From Saccopteryx bilineata (taxonomy: Eukaryota; Chordata; Mammalia; Chiroptera; Emballonuridae), in NCBI RefSeq assembly GCF_036850765.1, contig NC_089495.1, forward strand, positions 123,403,033-123,467,032: a DNA stretch of 64,000 nt, read 5' to 3'. The translations under genes and the position numbers were made by a program. Below, in pieces: positions 38,154 through 50,100 of the stretch; position 1 is the first letter of the stretch; every line of letters begins with the position of its first letter. The notes beneath the pieces were generated by a model that was not told the DNA's origin, did no database searches, and worked only from the letters and a program-made list of their open reading frames with translations.

Positions 38154-41100
38154 TCTCTTTCCTCTCTCAATAAATAAATAAACAAATAAGTACTTAGTAT
38201 CTACCAGTTGTCACTGTAGGGGAATTATGTTATCACAATTACCCCAAATACGTGTGTGGGGTTTTCCTATGTCAAGTAATTCTGGGACTCTCTGGATACC
38301 AGCTAGGTGTCCTAAAATTCAACTCAATTCTGACAGTCTCTACTTGGAGAATAGTATCAGCTTCCACAAGGTAAGGGCTCAGCCCCTTCCGCTCCCCTGT
38401 GGTTGTGGCCCACCTGCTATAAATCAGAGGTTCCTACAACCCCTTCTTCAGGTTATGAATTTGTCAGAGTGGCTCACAGAACTCAAGAAAATTGTTTAAC
38501 ATGCTAACACATTTATAACATAAAAAACCAGAATTGTTATTCATATGAAATGATAATAAAGGTAGTGCTAATTCTTACCTGGGTATTGTCTGTATTATGA
38601 AAACATCTTGGCCACGAACAGACTCTTTTATTTCAACTCTTGTTTCTGAAAAATAAAAATGTAGCTTTAAGAAAAGCACTTCATGGCCCTGGCTGGTTGG
38701 CTCAGCGGTAGAGCGTCGGCCTGGCGTGCGGGGGACCCGGGTTCAATTCCCGGCCAGGGCACGTGGGAGGGGCGCCCATTTGCTTCTCCACTCCCCCTCC
38801 TTCCTCTCTGTCTCTCTCTTCCCCTCCCGCAGCCAGGGCTCCATTGGAGCAAGGATGGCCCGGGCGCTGGGGATGGCTCCTTGGCCTCTGCCCCAGGCGC
38901 TGGAGTGGCTCTGGTCATGGCAGAGCACACCCTGGTGGGCAGAGCGTCACCCCTGGTGGGCGTGCCGGGTGGATCCTGGTGGGGCACATGCGGGAGTCTG
39001 TCTGACTGTCTCTCCCCGTTTCCAGCTTCAGAAATTTTAAAATAAAAAAAAAAAGAAAAGAAAAAAAAAGAAAAGCACTTCATGGCCCTGGCTGGGTAGT
39101 TCAGTTGGTTAGAGCATCATCCCAACATGACAAGATTGTGGGCTCAATCCCCAGTCAGGGCACATACAAGAATCAACCAATGAGTGCACAGATAGGTGGC
39201 ACAACAAGTCGAGGTTTCTCTCTCTGTCTCTCGCTCTCCCCCTCTCTCTCTAAAATCAATCAATACATTTTATTTAAATGTATAAAGAAAAGCACTTCAT
39301 GCCTGACCAGGCAGTGGTGCAGTGGACAGAGCATCAGACTGGGACACAGAGGACCCAGGTCCAAAACCCCGAGGTTGCCGGCTTGAGTGCAGGCTCACTG
39401 GCTTGAGCACAGGATCATTGGCTTAAGCATGGAATCATAGATGCTGGCTGGAGCAAGAGATCACTTGCTCTGCTGGAACCCCCTACTCAGGGTCAAGGCA
39501 CACATGAGAAAGCAATCAATGAACAACTAAGAAGACTAAGGAGCCGCAACGAAGAATTGATGATTTTCATTTCTGTCCCTTCCTGTCTGTCTGTCCCTAT
39601 CTCTGTCTGTCATAAAAAAATTTTTAAAAAAAGAAAGAAAAGCACTCCATGATGCAATAATCAGTCAGCATCTGGAGGGAGTAAAGTGAATCTAAACCAG
39701 CACTTCACTAGTATACCAAAAAAAATCAAGCAAAGGGGAACATCAGCTGAAAATAGATGAGAGGGCAAAAGTAACAAGCAGGTCTACATAAAATCTCTGG
39801 GTCCATGACCAAAAGACAAGCTACTCAGGGGGGAGAGTCTACAGCAAATAAAAAGGCCAAAGGTTAACATCCTTACTATTCTTTCAACAAATGTTGAGGC
39901 CTCCTCTGTGTTAGGCCCTGAGCTGGAGTTACAAAGGGGAGGACCTGAACCAAGAGGATGAAGACTGACCAGAAAGACAAGCCATGCCAAGCACTGGCCA
40001 ACTCCAACCCTCCAGGCCTACGTGCCAGAGGAAGACCAGCCAGGACAAAGGAGAGAGAACGAAGGGTATGAGAACAAAGGCGATGGGAATGTCTAGTGAG
40101 GAAGGGAATATGGGAACATGCAAAGATGTGGGGACAGAGCGTGGCAAGCAGAGGGCTAGTCAGATGTCCACGTCAAAAGCAAAGTGGACAAGGAGAAAGA
40201 GGAAGTCAGGTAGCTAGCAGGGCCTGGTCACGCACGAGTTGGATTTTATTCTAAGTGTGACAGGAAAGCCACTGCAACATGAGGACGACAGGGGCGTGAT
40301 TACTATCTATGGTGTGAAGAAAACTGGCAGGATAAAGAATGGCAGCAGGGAGTCCATTCCAGCTGTTTCTGAAGGAATTCAGACAAGCAATGAACAGTAG
40401 GCTGGCCCAAAGCAGTGGCAGTGAAGGTAGTGAGAGATGATGGGACTTAATATGTATTCTGGAGTCAGAGCACATACGAATGTGCTGGTGGACCAGTGGA
40501 GGACAAGGCTGGTGAAGTGGGTGGAACCCAGATCCCAAGGGCCCAGTGACTGCTGAGGAGACTGGACTCTGGCCTATAAGATTTTAAATATTGTGGCCCT
40601 GGCTGTTTGGCTCAGTGGTAGAGTGTCGGCCTGGTGTGCGGAGGTCCCGGGTTTGATTCCCGGCCAGAGCACACAGGAGAAGTGCCCATCTGCTTCTCTA
40701 CCCCCCCCCCCTTCCTCTCCGTCTCTCTCTTCCCCTCCCGCAGCCAAAGCTCCATTGGAACAAAGATGGCCCGGGTGCTGGGGATGGCTTTGTGGCCTCT
40801 ACCTCAGGCGCTAGAATGGCTCTGATTGCAACAGAGCGACGCCCCAAGAGGGCAGAGCGTCGCCCCCTGGTGGGCGTGCCAGGTGGATCCCGGTCGGGTG
40901 CATGTAGGAGTCTGTTTGTCTCTCCCCGTTTCCAGCTTCAGAAAAATGCAAAAAAAAAAAAAAAAAGATTTTAAATATTGCTTGACCAGGTGGTGGCGCA
41001 GTGAATAGAGCGTCGAACTGGGATGCGGAAGACCCAGGATCGAGACCCCGAGGTCGCCTGCTTGAGTACAGGCTCATCTGGTTTGAGCAAAAGCTCACCA

Positions 41101-44100
41101 GCTTGAGCCCAAGGTCGCTGGCTCAAGCAAGGGGTTACTCGGTCTGTTGAAGGCCTGCGGTCAAGGCACATATGAGAAAGCAATCAATGAACAACTAAGG
41201 TGTTGCAACGTGCAACGAAAAACTAATGATTGATGCTTCTCATCTCTCCGTTCCTGTCTGTCTGTCCCTGTGTATCCCTCTCTCTGACTCTCTCTCTCTC
41301 TCTGTAAAGAAAAAAAAAAGATTTTAAATATTGCCTGACCAGGCGGTGGCGCAGTGGATAGAGTGTCGGACTGAGATGCAGAGGACCCAGGTTCAAGAAC
41401 CTGAGGTCACCAGCTTGAGCACAGGCTCATCTGGTTTAAGCAAAGCTCACCAGCTTGGACCCAAGGTTGCTGGCTTGAGCAAGGGGTTACTCGGTCTGCT
41501 GAAGGCCCGTGGTCAAGGCACATATGAGAAAGCAATCAATGAACAACTAAGGTGTCACAATGAAAAACTGATGATTGATGCTTCTCATCTCTCTCCGTAC
41601 CTGTCTGTCCCTATCTATCTATCCCTCTCTCTGACTCGCTGTCCCTGTAAAAAAAAAAAAAAAAAAAAAAGATTTTAAATATTTAGCAATAAATCAAAAC
41701 TATTTACATTTTGGGCCTGATCTGTGGTGGCGCAGTGGATAGAGTGTCGACCTGGGATGCTGAGGTCGCTGGTTCAGGGCCCTGGGCTTGCCTAGTCAAG
41801 GCACATACAGGAAGCAACTACTATGAGTTGATGCTTCCTGCTTCTCCCCCCCCCCTTTCTCTCTCTCTAAAAATCAATAAATAAAATTTAAAAAACAAAA
41901 CAAAACTATTTACATTTTGGAAATATCCTAATGGAAGTAAGTAGAATGGACTAGAGAGGCTGAGGACTGAAGGAGGAAGACCTGTTAGGGAGCTACTTCA
42001 ACAGCGAAGAGATAAGGAGGGCTGGAACAGTGATGGAAAAGCGGAGAAAATGGTCTTCAGTAAATCACCTGTTCCTCAAGTGTTTCATTTCATGAGATCC
42101 CCAAATGCCATCCCTGTCAATTAAAATAGTTACCACCAATCTGCCTTCCTCTTCAGGTTTTTAAATACTAGCACCTCCTGACTTGCCCTAAAGTCACCAA
42201 GTAAAAAGTTACTAAGGGTAGGAGTTGGGTGAGGCTTCCTGGAGGTTAATTATAGCACACATCTAGCTTCTATAGATCCTGGGAGTTTCCATTAAACTAT
42301 CATTTCCTTTTGAATACTTTGCTTTTTTAGATCCCCAAGCATCATTGTGTCTTAGTAACTTATTGCCTCAAGCTACTTATATCATAGATAACTATACATC
42401 AGGAAGACAAAAAGAAGCATAGAATCATGGATCCAGGCTTTCAACTTTGAAAAAAGAATTCTAAGTCATTTGATACTATCTTATCTTTGTGACAACTAAG
42501 GGCACTACAACCAGAAGTAGATGGTCCCACCAGAAGATATGTAATGCAGCATTCCTAGGACACTGGCCATCAGCAAAGTGCCTTTAAGCACCATCATTTA
42601 ATGTTAGAGTTCACCCTGGAAACCCACAGTGCAGCAAAATCAGGTCACCAGCCCAGGTGAGAGTCTACAAGAGACTTGAGGGAATATTTATAGGTGAAAG
42701 TACAGAGTTTTCAAATAAGTCACCATTACCTATACCAGACTGCTCTTGATGCCATCTGATGACCAAACGAGACAGATAAAGGCAAGGAGTATTTACCAAC
42801 ACAACCCAATATAGAAGAAAAAACTTCCTTTTTTGCACTCTGAAATGACAGGATATTTGCAATATCTTGGAAAAAGGAGACTTAAAAGAGGAGAACAAAG
42901 AAGTCAGGATTTAAAAGGGAATAGCTCAGTGTTAAAGAGAAAAAATGCTTCTGGGTTAAACATGAATAATATTTGCCTTTTAAATACACACCAGTCCATT
43001 AAAAATAGTTTAGAGAAATAATTTTAATTTTACCTCCATTGGTCTCTTGATATACCACAGACTTCCCCAATTCAGCACCAAGACGCCTATAGGGGGAAAA
43101 TAAAAAGCAATTAAGAGTATTCTTCCTGCCTGACCAGGCGGTGGCGCAGTGGAAGGAGCGTTGAACTGGGATGCAGAGGACCCAGGTTCGAGACCCTGAG
43201 GTCACCAGCTTGAGTGTGGGCTCATCTGGTTTGAGCAAAAGCCCAACAGTTTGAACCCAAGGTTGCTGGCTCCAGCAAGGAGTTACTCGGTCTGCTGAAG
43301 GCCCGCGGTCAAGGCACATATGAGAAAGCAAGCAATGAAAAACTAATGATTGATGCTTCTCATCGCTCTCTGTTCCTGTCTGTCTGTCCCTGTCTACCCC
43401 TCTCTCTAACTCACTCTCTGTCTCTGTAAAAAATAAATAAGTAAATAAAATTTTAAAAAAATTAAAAGAAGAGTATTCTTCCTGCCCTGGCCAGTTGGTT
43501 CAGCGGTATAGCGTTGGCCTGGTGTGTGGAAGTCCCAGGTTCGATTCCTGGCCAGGGCACACAGAAGTGCCCATCTGCTTCTCTACCCTTCCCCTTCCCT
43601 CTCCTTTATCTCTCTCTTCCCCTCCTGCAGCCAAGGCTCCATTGGAACAAAGTTGGCCCGGGCGCTGAGGATGGCTCCATGGCCTCTGCCTCGGGTGCTA
43701 GAATGGCTCAAGCTGCAGCGGGGCATTGCCCCCTGGTGGGCATGCCAGGTGGATCCCACCTGGCACATGCAAGACTGCTTCTAACTTCGGAAAAACACAA
43801 AAACAAACAAAAAAAATACTCCAGCCAGGTATACAATGGATTATTATTTAGCATTAAAAAGGTATGAAATATTACATGTACCAACATGAATGAACCTTGA
43901 AGAAACTATTCTAAGTAAAACAAATCAGACACAAAGAGACAAATTCTGCAGGATTCTGTTTATAGGCAGTACCTAGAGTAGGCAAATTCAAAGACACAGA
44001 AAGTAGAATGGAGGTTACCAGGGGCTGGGAGAGGGGAAAATGGGAAGTGAAGTATTTCATGAGGACATAGTTTCAGTTTGGAAAGATGAGCCCTGGAGAT

Positions 44101-47100
44101 GGTAGAGATGGATGGTGGTAATGGTTGCACAACACTGTGAATGTACCTACTGCCACTAAATTGTAAACTTTAAAATGGTAAATTTGGTATGTATTATTTA
44201 CCATTAAATACTCTAGCAAAAAAAGGTGAGGAGTAAGTAGATAAAACAAGATTAATGAAGTGTGGCCTGACCAGGCAGTGATGCAGTGGATAGAGTGGCG
44301 GACTGAGACACAGAAGACCCAAGTTCGAAACCCCAAGGTCACCGGGTTATGTGTGGGCTCACCAGCTTGAGCACAGGTTGTTGGCTTGAGTACGTGGTCA
44401 CTGGCTTGAGTGTGGGATCATAGACATGACCCCACATGAGCCCAAGGTTGCTGGCTTGAGCAAGGGGACATTCATTCTGCTGTGCCTCCCCCAGTCAAGG
44501 CACATGTGAGAAAGCAATCAGTGAACAAATAAGGTGTCCCAATGAAGAAGTGATGCTTCTCATCTTTCTCCCTTCTTGTCTGTCTGTTCCTCTCTGTCCC
44601 TCTCTTTGTCGGTCTATAACACACACAAAAAAAGTGTGGAAGGTGGATGAAAGATGGGGGGTGTTGGTCAAATAAGTTTGTAAATTGATGGATACATGAA
44701 TTAACCAAAACTTCCAAACTGCTCTTTTGCTGTTCTGCTTGGCTATCTGACCCCACCCTTACTGGACTATCACCCCTGAAACAGAAAAGTTCTAGGAAGC
44801 TGGTCAGCCACCCTGAGGAGAAGCGTTCCAAGAAGCCGGTATCGTAAAACTACAGAAGGGAGCATACCAGAACTGCTGACGCAACACACACTTGCTCAAA
44901 GCTCTCCCTTAACCCTATAAAAACTTTGCCTCAGAATCTGTTTGGGTGCACTTCTCCTGGAAGAGTGAGTGCCCCAGCAGGTCTTTCTCCTCTAATAAAG
45001 CCTGCACACCTGGTGTTCGAGTGCCGTCTCATTCTTACATCTGGTGCCGAAACCTGGGACAGGGTACTAACTGCCTGGACGATCCCTCTTTGCCGTCCAA
45101 ACTTACAACCAGGGAAGCAATGGGCAGCAGCAGCTCGTCCTGGGCTTACTCCCTGATTCTGTTTGGACGTGTAATTGTAGGTTGATTGGCCGGCAGTCTA
45201 ACCCTGTCCTGAACCCCTGCTGGACCAGAAAGGTAAGGAGTTTCTCCCTTCCCCTTCCCCAGTTGGCGTCTAAATTTCTCTCTAAAAACACCCCTTTCTG
45301 GTCGGACGGTTTTCTCTGACACGCCTCACGTTTTCAGGGGTTTGACTTTCAGTCTCAGTGGACTGCACGGAAGACTAGGCGCCTAGCCAAACCTCTCCAC
45401 TCTCTAGGACTTCTCATCCTCGGAGCTCCCTGACAGGTGGTGACAACCTCTATCAGGGACGACTCCCCCACACGGAGATTCTCTCCTTTTGGGACAGTGA
45501 CAAAGGCGGGGACGCCCCCTCTTGCTCACCTGTCTCCACTATGGGCTCTTCAGAGTCTAAGCCTTCCGACCAGACCTTTCTAGGATGTCTCATAAAAAAC
45601 CTCACTAAGTTAGGGCTCTCTATCCTTAAGCCAAAAAAAAAAATCATTTTCGCCTGACCAGGCAGTGGCACAGTGGATAGAGCGTCGGACTGGGACGTGG
45701 AGGACCCAGGTTCAAGACCCCGAGGCCGCCAGCTTGAGCGCGGGCTCATCGGGTTTGAGCAAAAGCCCACCAGCTTGAGCCCAAGGTCGCTTGGTTCGAG
45801 CAAGGGATCACTCTGTCTGCTGTAGTCCCCCGGTCAAGGCACATATGAGAAATCAATCAATGGACAACTAAGGAACCGCAATGAAGAATTGATGCTTCTC
45901 ATCTCTCTCCCTTCCTGTCTGTCCCTATCTGTCCCTCTCTCTGACTCTGTCTCTGCCACAAAACAAACAAAAACAATACTACCAAAATAAAAAAAATAAT
46001 GCAGTCATTGAAAAAACAAACAGCCTGACCTGTGGTGGCGCAGTGGATAAAGCGTCGACCTGGAAATGCTGAGGTCGCCAGTTCGAAACCCTGGGCTTGC
46101 CTGGTCAAGGCACATATGGGAGTTGATGCCTCCAGCTCCTCCCCCCTTCTCTCTCTCTCTCTTTCTCTCTGTCTCTCCTCTCTCTCCCTCTCTGTCTCTC
46201 TCTGTCTCTCCTCTCTAAAAATGAATAAATAAAATAAAAAAAAAATAAAAAAAAAAAAGAAAAAACAAACAACTCATTTTCTTCTGTAACAGCGTGGCCT
46301 CAGTACAAATTAGACAATGACTCCCATTGGCCTGAAAACGGGACATTCGATTACAACATCCTAAGAGATCTTGACAATTTCTGCCACCGGACGGGGAGGG
46401 CATCAGAAATTCCTTACATGCAGGCTTTCTTCTCCCTTCTCTCCTGTCCTTAATTTCTGTGCCTTCTGTTCTCCACATAGGCCGTTTTTGGCCAAAGAAA
46501 CCTTACCTAAAACCTCCGCTCCTGGCCCTGGCCAGTTGGCTCGGTGGTAGAGCGTCGGCCTGGCGTGCAGAAGTCCCGGGCTCGATTCCCGGCCAGGGCA
46601 CACAGGAGAAGCGCCCATCTGCTTCTCCACCCCTCCCCCTCTTCTTCCTCTCTGTCTCTCTCTTCCCCTCTCGCAGCCGGCGGCTCCATTGGAGCAAAGA
46701 TGGCCTGGGCGCTGGGGATAGCTCCTTGGTCTCTGCCCCAGGCGCTAGAGTGGCTCTGGTCGCAACAGAGCGATGCCCCCTGGTGGGCGTGCCAGGTGGA
46801 TCCCGGTTGGGCGCAGGTTGGGCGCATGCGGGAGTCTGACTGTCTCTCCCCGTTTCCAGCTTCAGAAAAATACAAAAGAAAAAAAACAGAAAAAAAAATC
46901 TCCGCTCCTAATCTTTCCTTCTCCGCGGATTCCCAACTCTCTCCCTCCTGCCTGACCCCTGAGGACACCCCTCTCTCGGGACCCCTCTCTGGTCCCTCAC
47001 CAAATCTTTTCACTGGAGTCTCTTCCCTCCAGAAAGCCCCCTCCCTTCACTAAATCCTGGTTTCTCATTCACCAGTCTCTTTCTCCTCCCCTGCTGGCCG

Positions 47101-50100
47101 GGGGCCCTCTCCCTTCTCCACTGTGTTCTTCGTCCCCTCCCCACTCCTTAGAAGCTGTGGCTCTGGCTGTGGTGCCTGTCTCATCTCTGACCTCTCTTCC
47201 CTCCTTACAAACTGCAGTTCTGTCTGTCTCCTCTCCAACCCCTCCTCCTTCCTTACAAACTGTGACTGTGCCTCTTTCCTTCTCGCCCTCTCCTCTTCTC
47301 AAAGCCCTAAATCTTTTTACTCCTGACCATGTGGTGCCACACCAATACTTTAACTTCCTCCTCCTCCTCCTGCAGATTCTGACCCTCCTTCTTTTCCACC
47401 CAGCTGCTCACACTGTCCATTCATCTGCTTTCTCTCTTCCTCCCCTTTGCTGGCAACTCCCTGCCATCTCAAAAAACTTTTTTTTTTTTTGTATTTTTCC
47501 GAAGCTGGAAACGGGGAGGCAGTCAGACAGATTCCCACATGTACCCGACCGGGATCCACCAGACATGCCCACCAGGGGGCAATGCTCTGCCCATATGGGG
47601 CGTCACTCTGTTGAGACCAGAGCCACTCTAGTGCCTGGGGCAGAGGCCAAGGAGCCATCCCCAGCGCCCGGGCCACCTTTGCTCCAGTGGAGCCTTGGCT
47701 GTGGGAGGGGAAGAGAGACAGAGAGGAAGGAGAGGGGGAGGGGTGGAGAAGCAGATGGGCGCTTTTCCTGTGTGCCCTGGCCGGGAATCGAACCCGGGAC
47801 TTCTGCACGCCAGGCCGACGCTCTACCACTGAGCCAACCGGCCAAGGCCTCGAAAAATTTAAAAAACAGAATTGTCTATTAAGCTTTCTAAGTAATCCGT
47901 TTTGTCTCTGTTAGAAAATATCTCTAGTATAATTTGAATTGGAACAAGTAAAGCACGCTCATTTAAATTCCTTAATTCATAACTTTTATGTAAAGTCTTT
48001 GTTTAATGTGTAACTGTGTCTATTTCTAAGGCCTTAAACCAATAAAATTACCCACCACTTAAACCAGGCTTACACATCCCCACGGACTCTCCCTGCAATA
48101 CCCCCACGCTTCCTGTCCGAAAACCTTCAGGGGCTTATCGCTTTGTACAAACCTTACACCTAATCAATGAGGCAGTAATTCCCCTCCACCCAGTAATCCC
48201 TAATCTCTACAAGTTACTGTCACACATTTTCTCAAACACCACTCATTCACAATCCTAGACCTCAAGAATGCCTTCTTTACCATTCCTGACTCTTACTTTC
48301 TGTTTACCTTTATTTAAACTGACCTGACACTAATGCAGCCCAGCAACTTACGTGGACTATCTTACCCCAGGGGATCAGAAACAGCCCACACCTGTTTGGG
48401 CAGGCACTAGCTCAGGATTTAGCAGCATGCAATCTCAAAACTAGTACTTTCTTACAATATGTAAATAACCTACTCCTCTGCAGCACCTCCCTGCCTGCCT
48501 CAAGGAGACACACCACCATCCTTCTTAACTTCCTCACTATGGAGGATATCGCTGTCTTCTCCGCCAAGGCTCAATTTCACTCTTAGTCCGTAGTCTATCT
48601 GGGCATCACCTTAACCCCCACCACCTGAAGTCTCACCCTAGATCTAACTCAGACCCTCCACAGTCTCCAACCACCTACCACTGCAAATCAAATCTTTTCT
48701 TTCTTCAGTCTAATGGGCTTCTTTAAACACTGGATTCCCAATTTTGCTCTCTTAGTCAAGCCCCTGTGAGATCTTCTGAGCATGGCTTTTAAGGTCTATA
48801 ATGACCAAGGAAGTAACAGAAAAGGCAAATAAGGCCCAAAAGAAGTGAGGAAACACCAGCTTTTGGCTCCAGCACCTTAAAGGGCTTCATAGAATTCCAT
48901 CAGGGCCCTACTTCAAGAGTGGGAAAAAAGGTCATTGAACTGAAGCCTGCCAAGCTTCCTGGCCCCATCAAGTGACACACCTCTGCTGTGGAAAGAGGGA
49001 CATGAGAAGGTAAGCTGCCCCCTTGCTCCATGGAGGGAAGGTTCAGTCTCTTCTAGCCCTGCTCCAGCTACCTGTGACCTGACCTTGCCCAGCATGCTGG
49101 GAATTGCCACTGAAGGCCCAAGGACATTGTTCACGAGCCTAAGGTATTTCTTCCAAATAGCAGATACACTAATCTCATTTCTTGTAAACACAAGGGCCAT
49201 CTACTATGCCTCACTTAAATATTTAAGTTTTATTTATCCCTCAGAAATCTCTACTGTGGGTATTGACAGTTTGATTTTGTTGCTTTATTTAATGTATAGT
49301 ATCTCCTTTGTTCCTCTTATCTCGACGCCCCATGCCTATTATAGGCTGGGACCTGCTGCTAATTCCAGCTAGAAGCAGTGGTCACTAGGACTTTAACTGC
49401 AAAGTGTAGAAATGTAACCATCCTTTCCCTGAGTACTTGCAGGATTTACAGGTTACTCAACAAACTAATCAAAGACTGTCCAAGAGGCACTTCCAGCATT
49501 ACATCACCGAAGGACTGACTTTCACATGGACAGGTCCACACACCGTGATCCTGACAACTTCCACTGCTGCTAAAATAGAAAAACGGCATGCCTTACTCCA
49601 ACCACAAACCTGAAGCTGATTGGTCTATGTATGGTGAATATATGATAAAATTAAGGACTCTTTTAATCAGGCTTTGGGAAAAGGAAAACTAGGATAAAAA
49701 GAAAGTCAACTTAATTGTCACTAAAGGTTAAAGATTTTTAAATCAAGAGTTCTGACTAGAAAGGAATTGTATGGTTTTGATAATAGAAGGTACAAGGAAT
49801 GGAAATACTTTTGAAAGAAAAAGGAAAAGCAAGTTGTTATGAAGGCCAGTTATTTCTGGATAAGAAAGCTGAAGGTTTAAGTAAGTTGTAGAAAGTTTGT
49901 GCAGGTGGTAGGAGATTTGTACCAAGAAAAAAGAATTTGTACAGTCAGAAAACTGGTTTTCAAAGAATGTTTAATCAGCCCTGGCCGGTTGGCTCAGCGG
50001 TAGAGCGTCGGCCTGGCGTGCGGGGGACCCGGGTTCGATTCCCGGCCAGGGCACATAGGAGAAGCGCCCATTTGCTTCTCCACCCCCCCCCCTTCCTCTC

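Larger units (their letters stand above)
45541..46450 (+). pseudogene. ERV gag matrix remnant, interrupted by two SINEs
   Basis: It starts at ATG 45541 with Met-Gly (a myristoylation-type start) and a short LIKNLTKLG helix. After the SINEs it continues at 46300 with [19 protein letters not shown] and [11 protein letters not shown]. The sequence downstream (46900-47460) is pyrimidine-rich and proline/serine coding, as in gag p12-like regions. Confidence 0.8.

Noticed and set aside
47157..47882. 241-codon plus-strand ORF, the longest in the window
   Set aside because: Its first part is pyrimidine-rich ERV gag-like sequence and the rest is a reverse type A SINE. It is a composite with no gene identity.
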